Of a stretch of 64,000 nt of DNA, positions 46,909 to 57,211 are shown piece after piece; the stretch's first letter is position 1; every line of letters begins with the position of its first letter. Source of the DNA: Avena insularis (Eukaryota > Streptophyta > Magnoliopsida > Poales > Poaceae). The notes beneath the pieces were generated by a model. The model saw only the letters and a program-made list of their open reading frames with translations. It was not told where the DNA came from and did not search any database. The position numbers and the translations under genes are program-made. Location of the stretch: the NCBI GenBank assembly GCA_023614405.1, contig CM042685.1, forward strand, positions 92,742,684 through 92,806,683, in the 5' to 3' direction.

Positions 46909-49410
46909 ATGAAAGGTGTACCTAGGGAACTTGCCGAGCACAGCTTAAACATTGATCCAAAATGTAAACCAGTGAAACAACCTCTACGATGCTTTGGAGA
47001 TGAGAAGAGACGCGCCATTGTCAAAGAGATAGCTAGGTTATTTAAAGCTAGATTTATCCGAGAAGTCCTTCACACCCGATGGGTGTCCAATCCTGCACTT
47101 GTCCCCAAAAAGGGAACCAATGAATTAAGAATGTGCGTTGATTACACCGGCTTGAAGAAAGCATGTCCCAAAGATCTGTTTGCTTTGCCTCGCATTGACC
47201 AAGTCATTGACTCGACGTCTGGCTCGGAACTTTTGTGTTTTCTCGATGCATACTCAGGGTACCACCAGATCAACATGAGAAAGTCGGACCAATTGGCCAC
47301 TTTGTTCACTACCCCATACGGCACATTTTTCTATGTCACGATGCCCTTTGGGCTGAAAAACGCAGGTGCCACGTACCAGCGGACAATGCAACGTTGCCTT
47401 CACGGCCAAATTGGTATGAACGTTCATGCCTATGTGGACGATATCGCGGTGATGTCTAAAAAGTCAAATGACTTAATCTTCGACTTAAAAGAAACCTTTG
47501 ATAATCTCCGGAAATACAACATGATGCTTAACCCTAAGAAGTGCGTCTTCGGGGTTCCAGCCGGCAAATTGTTGGTATTCATTGTTTCACAACGTGGAAT
47601 CAAGGTCAACCCAGAGAAAATCAAGGCCATCTTAAACATAAACCGTCCGACATGCCTAAAGGACATTCAACGACTAACAGGTTGTGTTGCAGCAGTTAGT
47701 CGGTTTGTCAGCCGACTTGGAGAGAAGGCTCTGCCGCTGTACAAGTTGCTGAAGAAGGCGGACAAATTCACATGGACGGACAAGGCAGATGCAGCATTGA
47801 AGAAGCTCAAGGAGATTCTTTCCTCAGCGCCCATCCTTGCAGCACCCGAACCTAGAGAGCCCCTGTTAATCTACATGGCGGCAACCAATCGGGTAATCAG
47901 CATCGTCGTCGTGGTAGAGCGGAAGGAACCAGGCTATGAGAACAGAGTTCAACGACCAGTTTACTATGTGAGTGAGGTCTTGACGGAGTCCAAGCAGCGT
48001 TACCCGCACTACAATAAGATAGCTTATGGAGTATTCCTTGCTTCTCGGAAGCTGAGGCATTACTTTCAGGAGCACCCAATCATAGTAGTGAGCAAGACTC
48101 CACTTTTCGACATTATCAATAACAGCGACGCTACAAGAAGGGTTGCAAAGTGGGGCATTGAACTTGACGCCTTCGAGATCACCTACAAGAGACACAACGC
48201 TATCAAGTCACAAGCCTTGGCGGATTTTGTTGCAGATTGGACGGAGATGCCAGATGCTACTCCATTGCCGGAACCAGAGTATTGGGTGATGCACTTTGAC
48301 GGATCAAAGCTGCTCAATGGCTCGGGGGCTAGTGTATTGCTACAGTCACCAACAGGAGACAAGCTACACTATGTTCTTCAAATCCACTTTGAGGCTACAA
48401 ACAACATGGCGGAGTATGAAGCACTCATTCACGGACTACGTGTAGCCAAGGATATTGGCATCAAGCACATAGTTTGCTGTGGAGATTCCGACTTGGTTGC
48501 CCAGCTGGTGGCTGGCACCTGCAATGCGCGGAACCCTATGATGGTGGCATATCGAGACGAAGTGGACGAGATAGCCAAGAGCTTCTTAGGCTACAAAGTC
48601 AAGTATATACCTAGGGAGCAAAACGAGGAGGCTGATCTACGGTCTAAGCTTGGATCAGGGCGCAAGCAAATTCCGCCAGGAGTTTTCCTAGAGCATCTAC
48701 GCACACCATCGGTGAGGGGTGCTGACATCGACAACCTGGATAGAGCTGACTCTTTCGTCAACATGGTGACTAAGGTCCCTCCGGCTTGGACAAAACCATT
48801 CATGGAATATCTTGAACACGGAACTTTGCCTGATGACAAAGTCGAAAGACGGCAAATAGTACGACGAGCAAAGGGTTATACCATAATTAATGGGCAACTC
48901 TACAAAAGGAGCACTACTGGTGTTTACCTAAAGTGTGTTTCCCAGCTGGAAGGTATGGAAATCCTACGTGAAATCCATCTCGGAGATTGCGGGCATCACA
49001 CCGCTCCTCGATCGTTGGTCGCGAAAGCCTTCCGACAAGGATTCTACTGGCTGACCGTGAAGGCGGACACCGACAAGCTGGTTGAGACATGCATGGGATG
49101 CCAGTATTATGCCCGACAACCACACGTTCCTGCTAAAGAACTGCGAACAATACCAATAACTTGGTCGTTGGCAGTGTGGGGGCTGGACATGGTGGGACCA
49201 TTACAGACGACACCTTATGGGTTTACGCATCTGCTTGTAGCAGTTGACAAATTCACTAAATGGATAGAAGCTAAACCCATTAGAAATCTTGATGGGGCAA
49301 CTGCCCTTAGGTTTGTCCGAGATCTAGTGGTGAGATTTGGTCTCCCACACAACATTATCACCGACAACGGCAGCAACTTGTCACTCGGAGAAGTGGAAGC
49401 TTATTGTTAG
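46909..49410 (+). pseudogene. Tat element: pol with RT, RNase H, extra RNase H, partial integrase
   Basis: The open part has 833 codons in the same frame as gag and protease; M at 46909 is simply the first Met after TAG 46843. RT: first catalytic Asp in FLDAYSGYHQI (residue about 113) and YVDD at 175-178. The original RNase H region (residues about 290-440) is degraded at its acidic sites. The archaeal-type RNase H shows D464 (HFDGSK), E502 (MAEYEAL) and D526 (GDSDL), the hallmark of the Tat lineage. Integrase: HHCC (HLGDCGHH..H and CMGCQ, about 690-730), D about 760 (LDMVGP) and D about 818 (TDNGSN). TAG at 49408 and loss of sequence just after EKGIRLDL remove the third catalytic residue (Glu) and the C-terminal domain. 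RT and the second RNase H look intact by motif, but the protein is not. Confidence 0.9.
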
Positions 49411-49674
49411 GAGAAGGGCATCCGACTTGACCTTGGGCATTGGGCATCATTACCTGAGCGCATGGTTCCGACAACGAGTCTTCCGACTCACGAAAGGTCA
49501 AGCATAAAAACCAAAGTAATGGATAAGCCAGCACTTGCTTAAAAAATATATACATGCTAGAAACTAGTTCTTAAGTAGCAGGAAATAACAACCATTGTTT
49601 TTCGCCTTAAGTTACATCAATAAGTTTTTTCCGCACATGCACCAAAGGTGAAACAAATAATACAAAGGTTTTCT
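49411..49674 (+). other. Tat element: junction after the broken integrase
   Basis: The frame continues for about eight codons (EKGIRLDL) past the TAG, then similarity to integrase ends at about 49436. The remaining sequence has no recognised coding content. The deleted integrase end (normally some 300 residues) is not found elsewhere in the element. Confidence 0.55.
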
Positions 49675-50191
49675 TCATTCCTTTGGCGCAGGAGACTTAG
49701 ACGCAGCGTCGTCACCAGCCGGAGAGCCACCCTCGAAGTCGGCGCTGTGGTGGGACTCAGAAGAATCTTGGTTGCCGCTGTCGATGGTGTTCATGGGCAC
49801 GAAGATGTCGACGTCCACCAACTCGGCAACTCTGGTGTCATAGCCCGCGAGTGACGACAAGATGGCTTCGTGATTAATCTCTTTACCATCATCATCGACG
49901 TCGGGGATGCCAGAGGTCACCGTGTCGATGTCGGCACCTTTGTAGTGTGTCTTCACCATTGACAGCGCCATCCTCGCGCCAGCCCATGCACATGTAGCTT
50001 TCCAGCTTGTGACACGCTCGGGGGCTCGGCGCAAAATCTCCGAGTACATCGCCACAGAGTCTGATGCCTTGATGTTTATCTGGAGGTGCTTGGCAATCTC
50101 CTTAGCTTGTGTGATGGCGGTGTTGATGAAGTTGCCGGCAAGAACATGCATTCCTTGTCTGAAGGAGGCGATCGGGTTAAACCCATATGAG

Positions 50192-50273
50192 CTGCAAGTT
50201 CTGACAAGGAGCGCATGAGTTCAATAAATTCAAAGTATCTAGACTACACAAATACAAGACGGAGAAAACTTAC
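50192..50273 (-). other. Intron of the Tat antisense gene
   Basis: The minus strand has donor CA|GTAAGT and acceptor ACTTGCAG|C. Splicing joins the coiled-coil frame to a frame that begins SYGFNPIASFRQG and runs on to the stop at 49675. The intron is 82 bases, a normal plant size. Confidence 0.6.
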
Positions 50274-50807
50274 TGAAGATGCTGGCCTTAGCCTGCCAGA
50301 GGGTGTCCGCCAGGGATTCTTTCTCTTGTTGGAGGAGCTTATACGCCTCGCTTTGGCGTTGATTCTGCTCATCGGCAGCTTGCTTTTGATCTTTTAAGAT
50401 TGCAATCTCCTCCTTCAAGCGAGAGATTTCCGCCAAGGCGGAGTCCTGCAGGGCCTTCATTGAATCCTCATGCATTTTCAGCATATCTTTCCTCTCCTCT
50501 TTAAGGATCTTGTTCTCGCTGTCCAACTGTTGAATATGCTTGGACTGCTCGACAATGTCCTTGGCCTTGGCAACATGTTCTGCAAATTCGGAGAAAGCAA
50601 AAGTACACGGTAAGTACTCGGAGAAAATAGGCACAAAACCAAGACGAAATGCGCAAAAAGAAAACAGACTCTTGTTTTTGATGATCTATTCCTTCAAGAT
50701 GGCAGTTTTACCCTTTTTGGCTTCATGATCTGCGTGCATCTTCTGGTACTTGTCATTGGCCATGCCCCTCCGAGCATTCAAGTTAAAACGTTGATTGGTC
50801 TGCTTGG

Positions 50808-51227
50808 AGCATCTAGACGGAAATCCTCCACCTAGACGCTCGGGGGATATAGCGAGAGTTTTTCACTTAACAATATGCATAGCTTTCTTTAAGCATCTAG
50901 TCGGAACTAATTTAGTTACAACTAGAAGCTTGGGGGCTACTGTATAAAGTTTTCAACTCGGATATATACTTAGCTTTCTTTAAGCATCTAGTCGGAACTA
51001 ATTCAGTTGCAACTAGAGGCTTGGGGCTACAGTACTGAAATTTATAAACACTACATATGCTACTCTTAAAGCATCTAGTCGGAATAATTCATTCCATCTA
51101 AATGCTTGGGGGCTACAGTGAGAGGTTTTCTAACTTAGTCACTCTTGGAGCATATAGATGCAAAACCCATGGTTTTCCGTCTACATTCTCGGGGTCTATA
51201 GTGGGATACTCATATGAAATGCAAAAG
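50808..51227. repeat. Tandem array, five units of about 80-90 bp, each with a PPT-like motif
   Basis: Units start at 50808, 50892, 50983, 51070 and 51149, each with agcatctag(t/a)cgg or a close variant. Each also contains a core near ttgggggctac (gctcgggggatatag, agcttgggggctactg, ggcttggggctacag, tgcttgggggctacag, ctcggggtctatag), like the true PPT ctccgggggctac at 53847. Tandem repeats between pol and the 3' LTR are known in Tat-type elements. The array lies in an intron or between exons of the antisense gene. Confidence 0.75.
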
Positions 51228-53846
51228 GCAAATAAAACTTACAAGTGCAACGATCTTGAGGTTTGTAGCGCTCTCGGCTAGTAGCTTGCCAAAGGAGATG
51301 CTATTTCCTTGCAATATTTCTGCTTGTCGGTGGAGCTCCTCAAGACCGCACGTCGGAGATGTCGGTACTACTCCAGGAAGCAGAGTTGTGCTGCTAGGCG
51401 TAAGCGCCGTGTAGACTATCTTGGGGAACTCAAAAGATTTCTGGGGAGCAAGGGCATCGCCTTCGGCAGAAGTACCAGCTTCCACCACTGCCTTGCCGCC
51501 ACCGATGGCATCCTTAGCCGGAGCTTCAGCCATTTGTGGAGCGGTGCTCTCCTACGTTGCCTGCTCGCCAACAACAGCGAGTTCGATAGAAGCGCTAGAA
51601 TCCACTTCCTTGGCGGAAGGGCCTGATGCCTCCTTAGCTCGTGAGCTTGTCGGAGCAGACGAGGGTTTGACGGCAGGAGTAGCAGGGGCGATGGCGGGGA
51701 GGCGTCGCAATGCAGCATGTCCTTGATATTTCGAGAAGCCCCCGATGTTTTGGAGGTCTTCTTGAGGCTGGTCGTGGCTTTCTTCCTGAAACGTGCGACA
51801 TGCATAAGTACAGGAGCAAGACAGATAAATATAAAATGTCGAAAAATGAGAAGCTTACACAAGTGGGGGTGCTTTGGCAAAGGGGATCCCGGTAACTTTT
51901 CTCTTTTCCGCCGGTAGGGCGGCGGTAGTCTTCTTGGAGGCTCCACCCTCCGTCTTCTTCTTCTTGCCTCCGTCGGAGCATCACAGGTGGAGCTCTTCCG
52001 CTTCCGCGCCAACGGAACCTCGTCGTCGGACACGACCGTGACTTCCTTCATCTTTGGATTGTAGATTTGGGTAGCCAGGTTGCCCTCCTCTAGATCGCTA
52101 AGCTGTTAAGTGAGAAATCACCGTGTTAGATAAGATGGTATTTGAAAGATGAAAGAACTGGAGCATATGTCGTACACGGAAAATAAATACCTACCTTTGG
52201 GCACTTGCCGTCTATGAACATGTCTTAGGTGATGGTGAAGCCACGCTTCTTATCCTTCACCTTGACGATGTTCTTAAGGCAGAGTTTGACGGAGTCGCTC
52301 GAGAAGTTGTCCACGGAGATGAGGAGACTATCCCTTCTGTCGCTGGTATACTGGTGCATGAGCTTCACGTGGTGCTATAGAAGTTGGATTCGCCTGATGA
52401 ACCAGCACATGGCTAGGTCCAAGCCGGTCAGACCCATCTCTACGAACCACTCGATCCGCCTTATGCCCCGAGAAGCGTCGAGGTCGGATGGAAGAGAGGC
52501 TTGGGATCTCCATGACGAGGCTTCAGCAGCGGCTCCGTCAACGAAGTCCGGGTACGTAACTTGTCGGCCAGACAGAGGGATGTCTGGGCCGTAAAAGTAC
52601 GTCTGTTGCCAATTCTTGTAGGACTCGTGGCCGACGATGTCGAGGAACCGCCGGCCAGGTCAAATCTTGAAGCTTATGGTTCCACAGTTCCTAAGCTCTT
52701 CCTTGCTATGTTCGGCTTCACGTTTGACGGTGAAGAAGTACACAAAAAGATCTAACCTAGGCTTTATCCCTAGATATCCCTCGCAAAGTGCCGCGTAGTT
52801 GCTAAGCACTAAGATAATATTGGGGGAAAGGTTCTGGGGCTGGACCCTATAATGGTTCAAGACGGAGAGGAAGAAGTTGGAGATGGGAAGGGAGACGCCA
52901 CGTACCAGTTGAGCTTTTAGGTACACCTTTTCTCCGGCTTGGGGAGAAGGTGTCACCTTGTCGGCCGGCGCTAGCCGGCGCCGCCCGCCAGGCAAGTCCC
53001 TCCGTCGCCGGGACGTAGCCTTCGATGACCATCTCTTGGATATCATGGTCTGTGATATCCGAGCCACTCCAGTCGCCCTTGTGCGAGTTTGGTTCCTCCT
53101 CTAGTGGCTCTAGCGCCGCCAAATTTAGGTCGCCGCCGGTGGACTCGATCACCGCCGACGCGGGGATGACCAAACATTCTGGGGGTACGACGACGAAGCT
53201 CGCCGGCTTCGCCGCGGCTTCGCTCGATGCCGCCATTGATGGAGAAGTGCTGCCGCTGGCCATGGAGTGAGATGGGGTGTAACTGGTGCAGATTGGAGCT
53301 AGGGTTTTTTTGAGAGTTCTCGCGTTGAGCTCGAGGAGACACGCGGCTGGAGGAAGAAGATGATGCGAGGAGAATGAGGTAAAAAGTGGAAATTTCCCCA
53401 CGGTTACTATTTATCATCCTCGGCGTCAAGATTCGTCCAGCTTGATCGGACGGTTGCCGCGTAGACGACGTGTTCGCGAACGCGGCGCGAAACTTCGCAC
53501 GCTCCAACCGTCGCTGCTAACGGTTCAGACGCTTCAAGGGAAAATAGGACATGATTGCGTTCTCTGCATGTGTGAGTTACGAGGCGTCGCTGACCTAAAC
53601 CTACGTTGTCCTAGCTGACATGGGTAGATGAGCCGTCACATTGAAGATTCTGACATAGACGGATCTAATACGACTACGGAAGTGTATGATGGAAGATTCA
53701 TCATTTCTCCAGCTTACAAGTTGAAGACGGAGAAAGTTTTGCAGGGTTCTTTGGGAGGACTACAAGATATTGCTTGACGATTCACCGACATCCAATTAGA
53801 CGGAACATTCATCTGAAAAGGCAAGACGGCGCAAGATCTCGGAGTT

Positions 53847-53859
53847 CTCCGGGGGCTAC
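53847..53859 (+). other. Polypurine tract of the Tat element
   Basis: ctccgggggctac ends directly at the TGTTGGGG start of the 3' LTR. The G-rich core and position are as expected for the second-strand primer. Confidence 0.75.
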
Positions 53860-54407
53860 TGTTGGGGATATGCTATATGGGTATCCTCATAACATGTCAC
53901 TTATCCGGATAACTCGGGTGGCCCATAGTTGGTAGCATCGCCTATGGCCTACTGGGCGGCCCAGTTAGATGGATCCAGAAGGGAGGCCCATGCCGGATAA
54001 AGGAAGGCTACGCTGGAGTCACCAGCGTACCCGGAGCCTTGGAGTACAAGATACACAAGACTAGTAATACATGGTGTAGGACTCTGTAACCTGTCCGGCT
54101 AGGACTTTTCCCTGTAACCCTAGGACCTGGCGACTATATAAGTCGGTCCTATGGGAACCTTTAGGGCACAACTTCAGACAACCGAGTGTCGACTACGATG
54201 CACCTCGCACAGCGAACCAATCCCTGTAACTCAGCATATTGCCCTTATAGTGATTTATAGCAGGAGTAGGATTCTGCCACCATTGTGGGATCTGAACCTG
54301 GGTAAGCTATGTTACCTCGTACCCGTCAACCGTTCTCCTTACCCCACGTCTCTAAACACGCACTGTGAGGACCCCTCCATGGCGTACTCATCGGCAATAC
54401 CACGACA
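53860..54407 (+). repeat. 3' LTR of the Tat element
   Basis: Pairs with 42140-42684. It keeps the TATA sequence (tatataag at 54135) and the TG..CA ends. Confidence 0.9.
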
Positions 54408-54412
54408 GGCGC
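54408..54412. repeat. Right TSD (GGCGC) of the Tat element
   Basis: Exact copy of 42135-42139. The G LTR resumes after it with gctctcggcatggtg. Confidence 0.9.
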
Positions 54413-55351
54413 GCTCTCGGCATGGTGCAGAGGCATAGGGCACAACGTCTCTAGAGTGGTCCAGTGGCTTGCTGCTCGTTGGCATTGACAGGGGGTGGCG
54501 GTGGACGGTGTTGAGTGTCCCAGACAAGGTTGGCGAGGCTAGAGCTTCTCCTAGATAGCTGTCGACGTTGGGGTGGCAAGGTGAGGCTCGGCCTACTCAC
54601 AACTGATGGCAATGGAAAGCTCACAATGGTGCTAGAGCTTGTTAACTAAGCTAGATCATCTACTGAGAGTGTAGTGTGAGCTAGAGAGGGAACAAGTTAG
54701 GACAAATCATAGCTTACTATAGTGTTTTATGTTTGTTTGTTTTGTGTATGCATGGTGTTTGATGAAATGGCCGAAAGAGATTTAAATTTGAATTTTTGAT
54801 TCAAACTTTGTGGGTGTACTAGTTACATACTCAGTAGTCTCTGGTTAGTTGGAAAAGTCAAGGGGAATTGGTTTGGTTGGTTTTTTGAGAATTGGGTGAT
54901 CTTCCCATATGTTAAAGATTCAATTTGGAATTGTCATTTGAATCAAGTTGCCAAATTTTTCTATAAGTTTGAAATGTGGGCTTGGGTTCACTTTTACTTG
55001 GTTTAGCAAGGGGTGAAAATAAATGGAATTGTTTCTGTTTGAAATCTTGAACAATAAACACTCAAAGTGGTCTAGTGAGCAAGATTGGGAAAAATGACCA
55101 TTTGCTTTATTTGGTTTGTTTTTTATTTTACCTTGATTTATTTATGCTTGGAAATGTTTTAGATGATGTTGCTTTCATCTTTAAACCATTCCTTGATATT
55201 TAGATCAATCACACAAGTCCATTCATGCATTCATACACTCATCACATACACACATGCATTCATAAAGATTTTAATTAACAAAAGTTTTTGTTAACCCTAA
55301 TTTTGGTGATAGGAATTTGATAATCATTGTTCAATATTTTTGGGATGTTAT

Positions 55352-55356
55352 ATTGG
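55352..55356. repeat. Right TSD (ATTGG, 4 of 5) of the G chromovirus
   Basis: It matches CTTGG at 22096-22100 with one mismatch. Beyond it the Athila-type sequence resumes with tttcttggg. Confidence 0.55.
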
Positions 55357-56718
55357 TTTCTTGGGAGTTGGATGAATGAGTAGAGCTTAATCAATACAAG
55401 TGGAGGCTAGCAAAATACTGGGAGCGACCAACTAAGAGAGCAATAATGGCCATAATCATGTAGAGCGGCAAAACATTATTAATCAAAGCATATAGTGGTA
55501 TCACAAGTCAAAAAATAAATGATCATAGAGGCTAAGGTGACTGGTTCATAGTCATAACATAGTGTGAGCATGTGCCAAGTCAACCCAAACAAAGCATCAA
55601 AGGAGAATACCACAATATTATGCTTTTGTATGCTAAAACAATGCATGATTCTTTCAAGGCATATTAAGAAATATGAATTGTTTGAAACAAGTCATGCTAC
55701 AACAATAATCACTAATCATAAGGTCAAAACAACATCTAGTATGACATGATAAAGTCTAATTCATAGTAAAAACAAGCTCCCTTTTATACCACTATAAGCA
55801 TGAAACTTTCTACTCTTTTCCAACACCAATCAACTTATTTAAAACAAATGAGCGAATGCGGGGGTCCAACTATTTTATTCAAGAAAAGTAAACAAACAAA
55901 AACCAAAAACAAAAACTAAGACGCTCCAAGAACAACACAATAGTGCATGAAACAATAAAAACAAAGCGTCTAGAAAGAGACCTGAGATTTTTATTGATGA
56001 AGAAGGGGATGCCTTGGGCATCCCTAGGATTTGACGCTTGTACCCCTTGAATATTTCTTGGAGTGATATGGGGTGGCATATCCAGGTTGAGATTTTGTCC
56101 ATTCTTCATCTCATCACATCATTCTTCCCCTACACTTGAAAATTTCCTTCATACAAAACTTCACACAATCTTCATTAGCAACATTAGTGTATTCAAGATA
56201 ATAGACCTCTGGGTTTAGTTTCAACATAAGTAAAACTTCCATCAAAACACAAGCTACTGTAGAAATTTCTTTAAAAAGCTCAAGTGATCAAGAAGAACTC
56301 AAAAAGAAACTGATTAAGAGGCAAATGAAAATAATGGCAGAAATCTATCAAAACAGACCAGCAGGTAAAAACCGATTTTTTCGAACACCTTATGTTGCTC
56401 AAATCGAAAAGTGTTGAACTAATTAAAGTTAGATAACAACCTGGGGCATAAGTTCAGAAAATGACAGCACAATCCGACATATAGATATTTTTCACGAATT
56501 TTTACAGTGAAGCACACAAAAATCTGTTTAGGGACAACAATTTCCCCAAATCATACTTCTCTCTCATTAGAGGTTATTCTTGGCACTAAAACCACACAAA
56601 AAGGATAAGGATAGGTTATTATAGAAGTAATAACTTCCAAGACTAAATAAAACTACTAGGTTATCTCCCAATAAGTACTTTTCTTTAGCGCCTTTAAGTT
56701 AGGCACAAGAAGCAAGAA
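55357..56718 (-). mobile_element. Athila-type element, internal region after the protease, non-coding
   Basis: AT-rich sequence with no polymerase motifs in any frame on the minus strand. Short frames at 55875-56109 (hydrophobic) have no recognised domain. A full Athila element would carry RT, RNase H, integrase and often an env-like ORF here; they are absent. Confidence 0.6.
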
Positions 56719-57156
56719 TCAAGTATTTTCTAATGAAGAAGCATTAACATCAATTTTTTCTTTAATAGGAGGAGCAAAAGGTAAATTATCTCTCCTTATA
56801 GGGAAGTGTTCTATACCTTTCTTGAATGGGAATTGATATTTAATGGTGTCTTCCTTCATGTCAATAATGGCACCAACAGTTCTAATAAAAGGTCTTCCCA
56901 AAGTAATAGGACAAGAAGCATTGCATTCAACATCCAAAACAAAGAAATGAACAGGGACATAGGCATTGTTAACCATAATAAGAACATCATTAATACTCCC
57001 CATATGTTTATTTTTAGCATTATCATAAAGTGGGACATCTAAATAGCAATCTTCCAAAGGTGGCAAATCAAGCATTTCATAAATCTTTCTAGGAATAATA
57101 GAGACAATAGAACCAAGGTCACATAAATCTTTGAGATCAAAATCATTCACTTGCAT
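56719..57156 (-). pseudogene. Athila-type element: aspartic protease
   Basis: The 145-codon open frame contains DLCDLGSIVSIIPRKIYEML, the Athila-type protease active site in which D-L-G replaces the usual D-S/T-G, followed by GSINDVLIMVNNAYVPVHFFVLD and ITLGRPFIRT. The order and spacing fit the family. It is in a different frame from gag. The frame ends soon after the domain, where the polymerase would start in a full element. Confidence 0.7.
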
Positions 57157-57211
57157 ATTAATGATGGGTTCTCAACCATCTTTAATTTCCTAGGAATAGA
57201 AGCTTTATCTT

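Larger units (their letters stand above)
49675..53263 (-). pseudogene. Tat element antisense gene (aORF), multi-exon, decayed
   Basis: Opposite to gag-pol, a gene reads from ATG at 53263 (MASGSTSPSMAASSEAAAKP) to TGA at 49675. Near the N-terminus is a segment (52660-53067) with SVLNHYRVQPQNLSPN and ALCEGYLGIKPRLDLFVYFF, the pattern of the plant 'putative gypsy type transposon' domain (PF04195), known from antisense ORFs of Tat elements. Farther on are a basic KRKSS-type segment (51950-52051), a strong coiled coil (50274-50579) and an acidic C-terminal part (49675-50191). Two GT-AG introns are clear: 50192-50273 (GTAAGT donor, TTGCAG acceptor) and one ending at 50580 (TTTGCAG). A frameshift near 52950-52990 and in-frame stops at about 52660, 52375 and 52226 show decay. 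The function in the element is unknown; it may be transcribed against gag-pol. Confidence 0.7.
42140..54407 (+). mobile_element. Tat-lineage Ty3/gypsy retrotransposon, complete structure, coding regions decayed
   Basis: This 12.3-kb element has short LTRs (545 and 548 bp, TGTTGGGG..CGACA), an exact 5-bp TSD, a PBS region, gag, protease, RT, RNase H, an additional archaeal-type RNase H, integrase lacking its 3' part, a long 3' region with an antisense multi-exon gene, a tandem array and a PPT. The second RNase H and the antisense ORF are marks of the Tat lineage (Retand/RIRE2-like branches). By eye the two LTRs differ at about 30-40 positions including indels, roughly 6-7%, so the insertion is old enough to explain the stops. 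It inserted into the G 5' LTR. Confidence 0.9.
22101..55351 (-). mobile_element. G-family chromovirus (Ty3/gypsy, Tekay/Del-like), complete with three nested insertions
   Basis: LTRs are at 22101-30106 and 39119-55351. After subtracting insertions each is about 3.97 kb, and the internal region is about 5.8 kb. On the minus strand the order is 5' LTR, PBS (tRNA-iMet), an extra ORF, gag with zinc knuckle, protease, RT, RNase H, integrase with C-terminal chromodomain, PPT, 3' LTR. The chromodomain and gene order place it among chromoviruses. The very long LTRs, iMet primer and ORF ahead of gag recall the Tekay/Del type (for example rice RIRE3/RIRE8, which carry an orf0). All ORFs are broken. It inserted into the Athila-type element and was later hit by two R-type LTR elements and one Tat element. 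Confidence 0.85.
39119..55351 (-). repeat. 5' LTR of the G chromovirus, split by the Tat element
   Basis: The plus-strand start is tatcaacatccgg (tgtcaacacccgg in the other copies); the end is tgggatgttat, a decayed form of tgggatgtcaca. Sequence at 39119-42139 and 54413-55351 matches the 3' LTR. Its own length is about 3.96 kb. The GC-rich part (41340-42139) has ORFs in several frames without domains. Confidence 0.85.
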
